This document shows, one piece after another, positions 25,066 through 38,777 of a stretch of DNA of 64,000 nt. This DNA comes from Bimuria novae-zelandiae CBS 107.79. Its lineage: Eukaryota; Ascomycota; Dothideomycetes; Pleosporales; Didymosphaeriaceae. The notes under the pieces are model-generated. The model had not been told where the DNA came from. It was given only the letters and a program-made list of their open reading frames with translations, and made no database searches. The position numbers and the translations under genes were made by a program. The stretch lies in the NCBI GenBank assembly GCA_010015655.1, contig ML976656.1, positions 2,238,809-2,302,808 on the forward strand, written 5' to 3'. Position 1 is the stretch's first letter, and each line of letters starts with the position of its first letter.

Positions 25066-25174
25066 CACTAAGTATAGAGGGCAGCAAAGGCTCTCCAATC
25101 ACGAAACTTTGATCAACATCCATATCTCCCACCAAAAGAATGTCCGTCTCTTTCCGGAGCACTCGCACCAGCGC

Positions 25175-26880
25175 TTAGTTCGCAACCTTTAACGTGCACA
25201 TCAACGGCTTCTTCTCCCGCATGGTGAAGCACTGCTGATCTCTCCAATTCTTGCTTTCCTCGCAGAGTTCAAGATCAAACGTGTGCAAGATTCGTGTCAT
25301 GATCAGGCGCATCTCGTGGTAGGCCATGCTGGGCAGTATCAGTTGTGTACCATCTGCGGCTAGACTTCGCACTTACTTCTTGCCTAAGCAATCCCTAGGC
25401 CCAACATGGAAGGGCTGCAGCGCATGTCGTTTGTCACCTTCAAACCGAGGATCCCCGAGCCACCGCTCAGGAACGAAGGAATGTGGATCCTTGAAGTTGC
25501 TGGCGGAGGTGTACATTGCGTGGTGAGGGGCAGACACGATCAACTGTGTTGCATATCAGTCTTGACCTTACAGATGTATACGATCGAAGCAAGACTTACT
25601 CCTGGAGGAATATAATGCCCACAAACAGTCGAGCCCTCGGGCGGCGACACCCTCGGTCTCCCCGTCACCAAGGGAGAATACAACCTCAGCGCTTCCTTAA
25701 TACAAGCATTCATGTACGGCAACCCCGCCGTCTTCTCAATACTCATATCCTTTGGCGATACAAACGCCCCGCGTATCTCCGTCGTCAGCGCCTCCATCAC
25801 ACGCGGATGTTCCAACAACAGCGCCGTCCACCCCGACAACAGCGTCGCCGTCGTTTCCGTCCCCGCGACCATAAACAAGCTCGCGTTATTATCCATTTCA
25901 TCCCGCGACAGCCCATTTTCTTCAGACTTGCTCAAAACGAAATCCCAGATGTCCACGCCCTCGTGCGAGCGGCCCTTCTCGAGGCGCTTCGTTACCCGCT
26001 CTTTGGAGAAGTTTTGATGTTGCACGCGCTTCTTCATGACGACGGACTGCGGGACGAGCGCCTTAAAAGCCTTCTCCACGAGCGGGTAGTGCACCATGTT
26101 GCCGAGGCGCGTGCTGCGCTTGATGTTCGCGAAGATAGATGTGACCCACGGGTCGTACTGCGCGCGTGACAGCATGTGCAGGGGCTCGCCGAAGGCTAGG
26201 TCGCCCATGATGTCGAAGGTGGTGAAGTTGTACATCTTGACCATGTCGATCTTGTGGTCCGGGTCGTGCTCGATACCCTCGCGCAGCTTCTGCGCGAGCA
26301 AGTTAACATACTTCATAAACAGGGGTTCCTGCTGCTTGAGCGCGCGGTCCGAGAACGCGGGATTGAAGATGCGGCGCATGCGGGTGTGGTCGGCGTCTTC
26401 GGCGATGATGAGGGAGGTTGCGCCGTTGGTGTGTGGGGCCTGGCGATTCAACGGCTTGTGTGGCATGCCTCCGGCTGAGCCTTTACTGCCGTGCCCGTAG
26501 ATATCTTTCCATGCGTTGGGGTCAGTGAAGCTGACTTCGTTGGGGGCGATGCGGACTACGCTGCCGTATTGCGAGTGGAGGAGAGCAACGGTTTTGTGTA
26601 CTTCGCCCTTCCAGGTACTGAGCACCACGGGTATATGGCTTATTGCGTGGGACTTTGGGCCAGGGAACTTGCTTAGTGGGTGGAAGAATAGTCGATAGAT
26701 GGCTCTGAGGAGGAAATACCCGATCACCTGTTCAAGTATTAGAACATTGATCTCAAATGTTGTCTATTGATGTTTTTCGAAACTTACAATTGTGAAGATG
26801 GAGGTAACCATGTTCTTTGCAGAAGCATTGTGAATAAGCCGATACAGCGAAATTGAAATGTTGTCTGGAGTGGAAGACAT
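25175..26880 (-). CDS. Cytochrome P450 monooxygenase
   Basis: Microsomal class II P450 of a fungal secondary-metabolism clan. Exons 26880-26788, 26727-25600, 25543-25377 and 25328-25175, giving 513 residues. An N-terminal membrane anchor spans the first intron ([20 protein letters not shown]), followed by the Pro-rich hinge HPLSKFPGP. The I-helix oxygen-activation motif is AGTETTA, the K-helix ExxR is EALR, and the meander has PERW. The haem loop [10 protein letters not shown] contains the axial Cys. All key residues are present. Convergent with the O-methyltransferase; together they look like a small tailoring pair without a core synthase. Specific family and substrate cannot be called. Confidence 0.94.
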
Positions 26881-27791
26881 TGCGACGAGTTGTTCAAAAG
26901 TCCCCAGAGGCGAACTCACAAAGAGCGTCCGAGACGCAGGCGATTTATATATCTAGATACCTATGGTAGTCCGTCTATATCGGACCCGGAATTTCTCTAT
27001 TCGTGGCTGCGCAGGTACACGTTCTACGAACAAGACACTGTCGGCCAATGTCGGATTTACGATAGAGCGTCGGATAGGTCATATGCCCCGCGTGCGGCGT
27101 GCCACCAAAACCTGCAGATGACTTAAGCTTTGACAAAACCAACGCTTACCATGATTATCTTTTTTAATTAGTTCGTATGCAACCTATCATAGATATGCAT
27201 GCGTCTGGGCGTGACATGTTTGACTATGCCCTGCTACTTTAATCGTCAAACATGGACTTCGCGATGGGCCTCCATGAAACCAGTCAACAAGGTACTGGAC
27301 GTTTCAGGGGCATTTGGCTTGATTATACTTTCATTATGGCATAATGCAAGATTCCCAGCATTACTTAGATTGGCATCCTAAAGGATTTCAGCCATGTCGA
27401 GATGACGCGCTCAGCGGCGTGTGGTCGGAGGGACGGGATTCCGTACACCCTAACTCAGTGCTGTTAAATTGTTCCCCAGTACCGACTCCGACGGACTGAG
27501 CTATGACTACCGAGCGGCAATACTGCATCACAAATTGTGAGACGTGAAATCTGCAGATCGCATCGCAGTAGAGCTGTTGGACGCGTATCCATGGTCTGCA
27601 ATATCCGTTCCATCAGGGCCCAGAAGCCCGATTCTGTTGCCTCGGCTAGCGCCTCAAATCAGGTTAGCTATTCCTGACTAAGCCATGGCTACAAACCTCC
27701 AGTCAAACTCATCTTGTTTGCTCCTCATCGTAGCTTTCTTTCATCGTCGCCAACAATCTTTTTCTCTTCGTAAACATTTACGATCTCCATC
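26881..27791. other. Intergenic region
   Basis: About 0.9 kb between the P450 start and the F-box-like gene. Only short overlapping ORFs without motifs are seen. It holds the promoters of both flanking divergent genes. Confidence 0.5.
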
Positions 27792-29157
27792 ATGGCCACT
27801 CTAACCAGTTTGCCAGCCGAAATAAAGCTCTTAATAGCCGAATTGTTGTCTCCCAATGACGCCTTCCGCTTCGCTTCAACAAACAAAACGTGGGCACTCT
27901 GCCACTCTCTCATCACCGGACACTGGTGCAGAAGTACCGTTACATCGAAGTGGACCCAGATGAAAATACACTCTGGAAATTGCTGGATGATCTCTTTTAT
28001 ATGCCGAGAATTGCCGACTATGCCATTGATCTCGAGCTGAACATGGGGAAAAATTATTACTACGATCCCATACTTAGCTGGTCCCACCGAACGCCGCTGC
28101 GTTTTGTCAGACCACCTACGGCGCATGTGCATAGATATCTGAGCCTTGTGGACGACTGTGGGATACTGCACACACCAGCTGCTGTGGCGACCTTCCCCTC
28201 GTATAAATCTGAAGGCAGTATACTGGACCATTCGAGATGAATGCATTGATCCTATCATTCCCATCATTCTTGGTCGACTTCACGCGCTCGAAAACCTCTG
28301 ACTTATTCCATATAATGAAGATTTCTGGTTCTTCCATGGATTGTTAGAGTTGACAGCCGCATGCAGTTCACTGACGTTAAAGAGGTGGCCAGATCGCGCG
28401 TTTCAAACCCTCAAAAAGGTGCAGCTCTCGCACAATGATAGGAATGAAACGGAAAACTGCGTATTATGGGAGTGGGCGGTGCTATTCACCCGTCTCCCAC
28501 AGCTTGAATACTTCTCGGCTCACATGCTCCGCGGTGTTCTACGAGGAGACATACCTCAATTTAGGACAGATGTATCGGGACGTTGGGAACCAGCCCAAGC
28601 GCCCACCTCGAACCTGAAGACGTTCTTATTGTCTTATTCTTGGATCTCCGCGGATGTCTTGAATCTTACCGTAAGCAATTTCAAAGCATTGGGAATTTTC
28701 GAATATGAAGCTGGCGGGGATATCGCCTCCCTGGATGCGGACTACGATCCGAGGGGCTTTATGCACTCACTTGTGCGATATTGTTCGCAATCACTTGAGA
28801 GACTGGTCCTCCAGAGTGAGGGAAACGGCGTGAGTCTCGTTTCATAGTGCCTGCATATTTCGTGCTTATCAATGCTAGATACATATTTTTCCGTGGAGAG
28901 AACATCCTCCTATTCCCGACTTACGCGGGTTGAGAAAATTAAAGACTTTTCGATGTCATTACTCCGACCTCGTCGACAATCCCCAGGACGAGCAATCCGA
29001 TGCCAACTTCGATCCGTGTACACTGTTTCCGTCTACTCTGGAGCAGCTACATCTCGAAGCTCACGATGAAAACAAACTACACATATTAGAGAGCATACTG
29101 AGCACCTGGACGAGCGTTTTTCCTAACCTAGCTTTTAACGTCGAAAAAGAGCGTTGA
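27792..29157 (+). pseudogene. F-box-like protein gene, probably broken
   Basis: The start MATLTSLPAEIKLLIAELL followed by DAFRFASTNKTW is an F-box-like N terminus. Downstream segments look like the variable region of fungal F-box proteins (LPQLEYFSA, SLERLVLQ, LEQLHLEAHDE). The segments lie in three frames: shifts are needed near 27.93 kb and 28.21 kb where I find no usable intron. An in-frame TGA occurs at about 28301-28303 between ALENL and LIPYNEDFW. The 3' part is intact across a 49-nt intron (28830-28878) to a stop at 29157. It lies at the edge of the RIP block. Either a recent pseudogene or a locus with base-call errors. Confidence 0.6.
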
Positions 29158-29481
29158 GGCAATCGTTGTTTTGATTGAGAAGCCACTCTACAGGAGCTAT
29201 ATACTGTGTGGATCACGTGCACGGACCGCACGTATGCGGGTGGCCCAAGCTTCCATACTGAACCGTCACACACCCCCTCAGCTTCATGTCAATCGAGAGG
29301 TGAAGCTAAAATCTTACTTAATTAGGTAACTAAATATATAAAATTAATAATAATAATATTATTATTTACGCTGCCCTAGAGGCGTTACGCGATATTAATA
29401 AGGTAAAGCTATTAAATAAACTGTTAATATTTAGCCTTTAAGGGGACTTTAGTAAGCCTATTAGTAGCTATTTTATTTATA
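29158..29481. other. Transition from gene island to AT-rich block
   Basis: GC content drops abruptly at about 29300. At 29268-29285 the string CACACCCCCTCAGCTTCATG lies on the border. On the minus strand it reads as a purine tract (GCTGAGGGGGTGTG) followed by TG, which could be a polypurine tract next to an LTR. No gene. Confidence 0.45.
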
Positions 29482-29486
29482 AGAAC

Positions 29487-29944
29487 TGTTAGGATCTGAA
29501 CATGTATGGAACGCGGAGAACCAACGGGCCTCAGTGGAAGTGACACTCGGCGGGGTCGCGTAACCGAGGTCACGTGATGTACCATCTAGCTAAGACATAC
29601 TATCCTGCTAAGATTATGGAAGGTGCACCATCCACAGACGGCGCGACCATCTATCGGAATCTAGGGACGGTAGAAAGAGAGATAGACGGTAAGGTTTACC
29701 CCTCTTGTATATAAACCCACACGAATACCTTTAAGGCATTCGTATTTAACCTGTTTATTAATCTATCGTTTGGATCTAAATAAGCAACCTTGTTGATTTA
29801 ATTATACTATATACACCTTTAATACTAACGCCCTTAGTGACAGGCGCAAGCTATTACTACAACCCTTTCCCGTCCTACTAGTACTCCTGCCCGAGAACCA
29901 ACCTTAGCCCCTTAGAGAATAGCTACCTCTTTGGGATCTTAACA
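29487..29944 (+). repeat. Solo LTR with 5-bp target-site duplication
   Basis: 458-bp LTR that starts TGTTAGGATC and ends GATCTTAACA, near-perfect inverted ends. It is flanked on both sides by AGAAC (29482-29486 and 29945-29949), a 5-bp target-site duplication. It contains a TATA-like TTGTATATAAA near 29705. No internal coding region is attached, so the element was lost by LTR-LTR recombination. It is clearly less AT-rich than the surrounding RIP-eroded DNA, so it is younger than much of that DNA or escaped RIP. Confidence 0.85.
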
Positions 29945-30764
29945 AGAACCTATTAATAATAAATTATTAAGTTTTTACCTCTTATTAAATCTACATTTAA
30001 TAAATATTAACGTGTGAAACTTTTATATATAGTTAATCTAAATTCTTATTAATAATTTTTATTATTTATTAATTATTATAGTAGAATGTAGGCGTTATAC
30101 CTAAGTTAAATAAAATACTATTAAAGAAGTAAGGTTATTTTACTATTTATAAGCCAGTAAAAAAGATTAAGAGTAGTTCTAATTTAGTAGTAGGCTTAGT
30201 AACTATACGCTAGATAATTACCTTTTAGTTAATAATTATATTATAAAGAAAAATGTATTATCCTTATAAGGTTTAATATATATTCATATTATTTATATAC
30301 GAGGCGTCTAACGCGGTAAAGAATAAAAAATTATAATAATAATAATTATTAAAGATAACCTCTATAATTAAGTTATAAGTAAGTATTACTAGACGCGTTA
30401 TATAGCTACAATATATAATTACCTTAAATTAGTAAAATAGTAAGTAAGGATAACGTAGCTACGAGTGACGTTAGGCCGCGTCTAGTAAGTAATATAGGTA
30501 AGATAGCTAATAAGCTCCTAATATAGCTTAGTACGTTGAACGTTTATCTCCTTAATTAACTTGTTAAGAGAGTTAGCATTAAGTAAAAAGTTAGATTTTT
30601 TATTATTAGCTATATACTATACTTCTTATAAACCTTATTAATATATATATCTTAAATAAGCTAGATCTTGTGCTTTTAGTAACTGCAGACGATATAGACG
30701 CCTAGGAACTAGGATAGGTCCCTTATAGCCTTAAGTCTAAATTAGTCCTTTAACTTTTTTAAGC

Positions 30765-31191
30765 CCTTCGGGATAGCTGGTCCCGAAGGAGACTAGGGTT
30801 AGTTCTTAGGCATGAGTACTATAAGGCAAGAAAGAGGTATTAACTATATAAGCTAGTTAATAGGTTATTAGTATTAAGGATAAGGTAGGTTATAATTAAA
30901 TTAATAAGAGCCTAAGTTAAATCTAAACAATATATTAGTAAACAGGTTAAATATAAGGATAGAAGTCTATTATCGCGTTTCTATATACATAATCTATTCC
31001 ATGATATCCCATGGGCCCAAGTTATCCCAAACGTGGTACATATAGAATCCTATAGTACAGTCACGTAATCCCAGTGTCCCATAATCTTAGCGCGTGGAAC
31101 ACCGTGGGAAATTACATAATCTTCGACGGGGTTCCGTCGATCCTTTCGTCATAAGGCGTGAATCGCCGTAGTCAAATATGGGATCGTAACA
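30765..31191 (-). repeat. LTR-like sequence related to the 29487 and 6020 LTRs
   Basis: Read on the minus strand it begins TGTTACGATCCC at 31191, like the gypsy LTR at 6020. Its second half resembles the solo LTR at 29487 (TATTTAACCTGTTTA, then a stretch rich in TTTAATTATA). GC-richer in the first 220 bp, AT-rich after that. The inner border near 30765 is an estimate. No TSD was identified. Confidence 0.5.
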
Positions 31192-34100
31192 AACTTATTC
31201 TTAAAGTCTTAATAAATATAATCGTTCGTTAGGTAATACGCTATTACTATATTATTAATATAAATAAATAGAATAAGCTAATTATTAACGTATAGATATA
31301 GGAAGTCTTTAATATGTTTTAGTCTTAGTAGCTTAATTATAGCTTAGAATATATTATACTATAGAAGTAGTGCATCCCTTAGACTATAGAGAGTGTAAAG
31401 CCCCTCTAGAAGGTTACTATTTACTTTTTTAAATACGCTAGGAGTCTTAGCGTATAGCTTTTAATTAAGTATATTATATTACTTTAGCTCTAAGTTAAAG
31501 TGGTTAATAATTATAATAACTACTGAAAAGATATAGTCTTTAAAGGTAGTAGGAAAAATTTTATTCAACTACTCCTATAGATCTCCGCGTGCGATAAGTT
31601 AAGTCTTATATTTATAAACAATAGCTATCCTTATTAAAGTTATACATAAATATTTATGTAAGTAGGATTACCTTAACACCTTTATCTTATATAGTTTAGT
31701 GTGTTACTAAAGTCTTATAAAAGTAGTTTTTATTTTACACCTTTTAATACTTACGCTTAACGGCTTTTATAAACGTAGTACTACATAAAATATAAATTTA
31801 ATTAATTAATATACTTTAGGATAGTTAGTAACTAGCTTTAATAGATTTAAAAATTGTCTTTTGTATTATTATTAATAGCTGTTATAGTAAAGTTGCTTAG
31901 GTAAATAGCGACGTTTTAAGCTCCTAGATGAATGATATTAGTTTATAAATTACTTGAGTTTATTAGTTTTTAAACCGGCTTTATAATAAGTACGTTATTT
32001 TATAAAATACTTCGATTTCAACACTATAAGCGTTATTATTATATTAATTAGGTATATAGCCTCTAATTTTAGTAGCTAATTAATTAGTAACCCCCTTACT
32101 ATAAGGGCGAATGATTAAATTTATAAGTATAGTAGCGCCTTATAAGATAATCTACTATGTAATTAAGAGGTATTAATATATTACTCCCTACTAATGGCTT
32201 AGACAATTATACGGTAGGCGTTAGTATTAGTATTGCTATAAATTTAGCTATATTATAGAGACGTTAATAACTTATTATTATAAGTTCCTTAATAGGTACA
32301 TTATTATCCTCGTACTCCTTAGGAACATTAAGTAACTTAATAACCTTCTTAATTACTAAGTTATCTACGTAGCTACCGCGGCCTTTATAAAATATAAAGG
32401 TATTAAATACTATTTCTCGTGTGCATATAACTTAATCCTTTATTAGTAACCAGATTTAGAAAATATTAGTACTATTATAGCTTATAAGATGGCTAATTAG
32501 GACGCGCGAGGCTATCTTTACTTTATGCAATAAACATTTATTAAAAATATATATGTAATACTCAACTAATTAAAGATAGTTTATTATACGCTTTTTACTT
32601 TAAATAACCCTATATAGCGTGCGCTAATTAAGGACTTTAAATAATATTTAATTAAGTAGGTGTACTAATATCTTTATTAGCTTATTTACTAACTACTTTT
32701 AAAATTTACCTTAAAGGCGCAAGGTGCGGGCCTTTATTATAATTGGTTTATGAGTAATTTTAGTATTTTATTTTATATAAGAGTATCTAAAGCACATAAC
32801 TTAAAGTATACACTTAGGTTAGTATAAAATTATTTTATAAAGCTAATAAAACTGCGCTTAGCATTAAGCTTAATTATAATTATATTATAATTATACTAAT
32901 GCTAGATTTATTATATAGTATGCTATAACTAGTAGCTTAGCTAAGCTTTTAACTTTATTAGAAAGGTCTCTACTTCGTGCTAATATAGGTATTAATAGAT
33001 ATTATAAACACCGTAATTATCGCTATTATATTAAAACTTTCCTTATTATCGTAATTAGATAAGATTAATGAAAATTTAATAAAAGGGATAGATAGGGTCC
33101 TTTAGCGTATAGTAAGAGACTTACTTTATTAACTTTAATTTTATATAGATTTAATAAAAGTGTTAATTAGCTACCCCTGTTACAATTACTCCTTTAATGT
33201 TATTAGTTAGATAATCTATAACCTTGCATCCTAAATAGCCCTATACCTTATAAGATAGTATTAAAGAAATCTCTTAAGTCTTCTTTAGTGCCTTAATAAA
33301 CGTATTTAAATAGCTATTACGAGCAAGGACGACTTTATTAGTTAATATAAAAATTCTACATTAATAAGCTAGTAGCCTTTATATTACTTTAAGTAAGTAA
33401 TAATGCTGTGTTTATTATATAGCGTATCTTAACCTAAATTAAATTAGATACTAATATTACAATAGTCTCTAAGTCTAATAACGCTTATAATAAAGCTAAG
33501 TATTAAAGTAATATAAGTAATTAACGTTAGTTCTATACCAATTCTTTTATTAACTATAAAAGTTATCTTATTTTAGGATTTAATTTTGTAATAGTACTTA
33601 TTTACTTTAATAATTATACTAGTATCTTTAACGCACTTTTATTCCCAGCCTACCTAATTAGTTACATTAATAATGTAGGTATTAGAACCTAGGTTAAGAA
33701 TTTATTAGTCTTAAAGAGTTATAGTATAATTATTAATTATAGTAATAGTTAACTTGTCTAGCAGGATTACGTTATAGTTATTAGCTAAAATAGCGAAAAC
33801 TTTACTTATTACGCTATATAAGCCTATTATAAAAGCTAAGTTCCGATTACTTAGTAGACGCTTATTATGAAGTTAGATAACTATAGTAGCTAGTATTATT
33901 TTTAAGAATTATCTATTTATTTTATTTACCGCCTTTTATATTCGCGTAAGTAGGCAAGGTATATTTTATAAAACTTAACTAATATGCTAGCGGGTAGTAA
34001 AATCTTCCTTAAAGTTACTTAGTTATAAGTAGAAGCTCTTGTTAAGGTAGTAGTATAAACTGTTAGAGGCTAGGCCTCTAAAGAACTCGGCTAAGAAACC

Positions 34101-34829
34101 TCGTAGCCTAAGCCTTAAGTAACTCTAAGAGCCACTAGGGTATCTCTAGAGTATTAGGAAATAGATCTAGTCCCTTTAAAATTAGTTTTCTTTACTTAGA
34201 AGCTATATATATAGCGTGAAAAGGAGCTTTTTAAACTCCTTATTAAATTTATTTATATGTTTTTAGTATTTTAGATCCCCTGGACCTAAAACCCCCTTAT
34301 AGTAAATTTAATTATTTATTCTTTTTTAAAAGTAATTATTATAGGATAACTATCTCTTCTATCTTACTAATTACAAATTGGAGTAGTAGTTCTAAGTAAG
34401 AGCTATAACCGAAAAGAAGGACTAAGCTCCCCCTTAGTAAGTAATTAAGAAGATAAAGGCCCTAATAGGTACTTAATTAGATAAAATAGAATATAAAAGG
34501 CTAGGCTAAGTCCTTTATAAACGGCACACACCTATAATTAAGAGTATAAGTTATATAAACGAGTTGCCTTATCGTAGACAGCCCAGAAGGAGCCTCTCTA
34601 GAGGAGAAACTTTATATAGAACTATTATAGGAAGGGTATAACCTGCCTACTTAAAGGGAGTAGATACGCTATATCTAGCACCTTATAAAATAAAAGGACT
34701 CTAGTATAGTTATAAGTAATAAATAAAATAAAAGTATTACAGAAAACTATTCTCTACCTAAAGAAGGGGAGCAAGATAAGGGAATAATAAAAGGGCTACC
34801 GCCTATAGTAAGTACTTTTACCTTACCCT

Positions 34830-35110
34830 TATTTTTAAGTGTAGATGTCCGTACGCAGGGGCGATACGGCGAAGGGTATTCTACAAGGCCCAACACGTGA
34901 TCACGTGGTTGTCTTATGTAATGTCCGTGCGTAGCTCGCCTCCTGAAATATCGCCACCTTCGTTCGTACAATAGATTGATAGAGCAATTACACGAACTAG
35001 TTGCCCTCCCCATTACTCCGTACGCTATGCACACCGTACAAACCTCATACCTTGCCGCACCATGCTCACCCCATGTACAGCTAGCTGTGAGAGCCCTATC
35101 AACAGTAGAG
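34830..35110. repeat. GC-richer pocket, possible LTR remnant
   Basis: An island of normal composition inside the AT-rich block, starting near TGTAGATGTCC and containing the palindrome CACGTGATCACGTG. Its ORF on the minus strand has no motif. Similar E-box-like palindromes occur in the LTR ending at 6020, so an LTR origin is likely but I could not define ends. Confidence 0.35.
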
Positions 35111-36416
35111 ATAATTATATAAATTATTTAAATAATAAGCTAATTATTACTTATACCCTAAGTAAATTTAAGTTAAATATTAACTATTTAAAATAGTAAA
35201 CGCGTAGCTTCCTAGCGACCTAAAGTAGTAGACCTACCTTTATTTAAGGGAGAATAGAACTAATAGCGTATTTAGTAAGCGTAAATAGACTATAAGATTT
35301 AAGAAGATAAGGAGGTCCTTAATAGCTGTTTAGAGTATATTATAAGTTGCCTAAAAAGACGCGCGGCCTCTATTAGCCTAGTGTATATTAAAAGGAATTT
35401 TAATTATATTATAAAAGAGTTTTAGGCGTTTTTAAAAAACTTATTTTAGAATTTAATAAAGGAAGAAATTGCCTAAAACAAACTTTATAAGCTCTAATAA
35501 GGAGCGATAAAGTTAAGCAACTTTAATATACTATTTAACTAATTAGCTATAGAGGCTAGTGAAATAAATAATAAAGAAATATTAAAAGTTATTTATTAAT
35601 AAGCTATATAAAAAGACCTCTAGGATTAAATAATTAATATAGAGGTAGGCTAAGATTAGACCTTATAGAGGCTACAGGACTAGGTAGCCTCTATAAAAAA
35701 TTTATTTTAGAACTACTTATAATAATCGCAACCCTAAGGAAAAGTATTTATAAATAATACTATAGATTAGGAGCCCACTTCCTAGGTTAAAACAAGAAGG
35801 GCCCCGTAGCAAAAGCCTAAAGGAGAGAGTAAGCGTAGATAGGCTATATAGGTATCTAAGAGCGTACTCTAAAAGTGAGGTAAAGAAGGCGCCTATTTTT
35901 ATTATAGTAAGAAGAAGTACTATATACGTTAGTGCTCCCTTTTACTAGTTTAAAGGCTAAGTGAAACTTAGGCTAGCTACTTAAAGGCTAAAGAACAAGA
36001 TAACTTTATAAAAGACGCTATTAGTAAAAAGAAAAAAAAACTAAGTTCTCCCGCCTAAAGGCGCGGACAGGAGAAGAAAAAGTTAAGTAAGAACCTTAAA
36101 ATAAGTTATAATAACTTTTAAAGAAGGTAGCTAAATTTAATAATAATTACTATATATATACTAGTAAATAATGCTGCGTTTATATTTATAATAATTAATT
36201 CTAGATGCTTAACATACAGGTTTATTTTTAAAAAAAATTATTTAAAAGGAAGGCCTAGAGCGTAATAACCTAAAAAGAAAAATTAAAGTCCTTAGAGTAA
36301 ATAGCTAGGTCTTATATATAAGTTAAACTATAGAGGTGGAGATTAATATAAAGGGCTATATAGAATAGTGTTAGTTATAAATCTCCAAAGGATAAAAAGA
36401 GTTATTAGATTATACG

Positions 36417-36630
36417 TATCCGATTACATGGTCCTTTGCACACGCAAAGGTAGCTAACGCAACCCTACATAAAGAGGCTTTACTAGTAGTCTGGTTTTAT
36501 CTGCACGTTTCCGGACGAGACAAAGGGCGACTCTCCTTAATTAACAGAAATAGATTAGCGTCTTAGCGTAAGACGTAATAATAAAAAAGCCTTATATTCT
36601 TATATAGACAGAGAATAATAATCTATCCTT
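36417..36630 (+). repeat. RIP-mutated LTR fragment, same family as the LTR at 45035
   Basis: Aligns with the first about 215 bp of the solo LTR at 45035-45310 (shared CCGATTACATGG, TTTGCACACGCAAAGG, AGAAATAGATTAGCG-like strings). Differences are mainly C-to-T and G-to-A, as RIP would give: the LTR start TGTCC is TATCC here. Confidence 0.7.
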
Positions 36631-38777
36631 AATAACCTAAATAATTTAATAATTAAGAGTCTTATTACCTTAACTACTAATATAACAACGCACAACCTAC
36701 GCGACGTAATAATAATTACGCTACGTAACTATACTAACTACATAGTATAGGTTATATAAATCTAGTTAAGATGCGTACTTTATTATATTTAAGATCTACT
36801 AGACCTAGAATTAACGACTACGCTAAAACCTAAGCTAGTAATCTTATAAGCTCTAAAACTAGCTAACTATACTTTAGCTACTAGTATTATAACGCTAACG
36901 CGTATTTCTAAACTATTTATATTAGGTATTAAAGCCTTTAAAGAAGATTTTAAGTACTATAAGATATTACTTAAAGCATTTAAGAATAATTAACACGTAT
37001 TTAAAAAAGAGTAGTTAAGCCTCTAGTAAATTATTATATTTATATAATTAATAATTAGCTAATATCTCTAAAGGACGTGCTGCCTACCTAACTAACTACT
37101 TAAATAAGAACGCGCACGTAACTAATATTACTCCTCCTTAAAGCTACTATAAACTATAAATATATAGGATACATAGCTAGTAGAATATAATTAAGTAGCT
37201 ACTAAAGCAAAGACGTATAAAGTCCTAAAATTAATATAGTTTAACACTATAGTAAAAAAACTTTTTAAATACTATAAATAAAGTTGCTCCTACGTGGTTA
37301 ACGACCTTTTAGGACAACGGACGATTTACACTAGGCATAACTAGGAAAGAAATAATAAAGCGTTTCTAAAAATATATAATACTAAACTACCTAATATCGC
37401 GAATAAAGCAGATATCTGCCTTTATAACAAGTAACTTATTAGAGCTTAGTAAAAATAGTAAACCTGCCTAGAATATACAAAGTAGGGACGCCTATAGTGC
37501 TAAAACGTTATTATTTAGAAAACGGGGTAGACCTCGATATTAACATATAGGCTAGTAGATAGTTAAGTAAGACACCCCTTTAGACCTTTTAACCTATATT
37601 AAAGCAGATAGGCGCCTAAAATCTATTAAAGTAGAAGGGTAGAAATACCATGCATGTGGTATATAGTACTTTATAAAAGACTACTTCTATATAAATCTAG
37701 CGAAAGCCCTAAAATAGTAGTAGCTAGATAAAAAAAATTAAGAAACTTATTTTATTAAAGTAAAAGTATAATCTAAAGTTCTAAGGACTTTTAAGAGGTT
37801 AAAATAGGCCTAAAACTAGAAGTCTAGCTATAAAGAACTCCTATACTCTAACTCTAAAAATTACTAAATAGTAACTAAATAGTAGATAGATATTTATTAT
37901 ATAAGTAGTATTTATTATATCTTTTAAAATAAGTTAAATTAATTATCTACTGCGGCGTTTATTTATCCTTAATTTTAGCTTAACCTGCCACATCACGAAT
38001 AATCCTGATTAGATATATAATTACTAATCGCTGGCATAAGGAGGTTTTGTGTAGGCAGGCAATACATAAATATGGATTAAGGGGTATAGATTACTTGTTA
38101 TAAATCTATAATGCGAATAGGGAGCAAAATAATTAGTACTATATAATATAGCTATTTATCTAGACCTACTATGTAATCTTATCTCCTTCCGAGTGTTGAG
38201 ATAGTAAGGATTCTGGTGGGATACTAAATTAGAACCCACCGCCCTTAAGAGACTAAATAGAACAACTATTAGAGAACTTTAAGAAATCTATAGGTAATAG
38301 GTACTAGAACACTAGCCTATACACTACTTAGCTTATTATACATATACCCACAACTCTTAAACGCAGAGACGAAGTTAGAAAGTATTAGCCCTACTCTAGC
38401 ATAAGAGGCTTAGTTATCTAAGACCTATAATAATTAAATACTTAGTATAATAATCTAAAGGAGTGCGCGTTAAGGGAATTATAATAGTAAAATATAACTT
38501 ATATAGATAAGTAAAGATATAGAGCCAAATTAGTTACGTACTAAAGATTAATAAATAAGGACCTAGAGAGAGGCTCACTATTAATTTCTATTTATATAAA
38601 CTATAGATATTTAATAAGGAGAAGAGCTAGATACTTATTATAAATAAGTACTTAAAGTTCTAATAAGATTTCTACTTTACTAATAACTAAATAGCTAAGT
38701 TAATTATTAACGCACTAACAAACGTCTTCTAATTTTTTAAAAACTAATATAATATTACTAAAATAAATAGATGTTCT

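Larger units (their letters stand above)
29950..38770. mobile_element. Block of RIP-eroded nested retroelements
   Basis: About 8.8 kb of AT-rich DNA without real ORFs. Recognisable parts are an LTR-like stretch ending at 31191 on the minus strand, a GC pocket at about 34830-35110, and eroded plus-strand gag/protease-like coding at about 35200-36400. An LTR fragment lies at 36417-36630. Most of the block is too mutated to classify. Confidence 0.6.

Noticed and set aside
34747..35034. Minus-strand 95-codon ORF
   Set aside because: Lies in a GC pocket inside retroelement debris with E-box-like palindromes and no protein motif; more likely LTR sequence.
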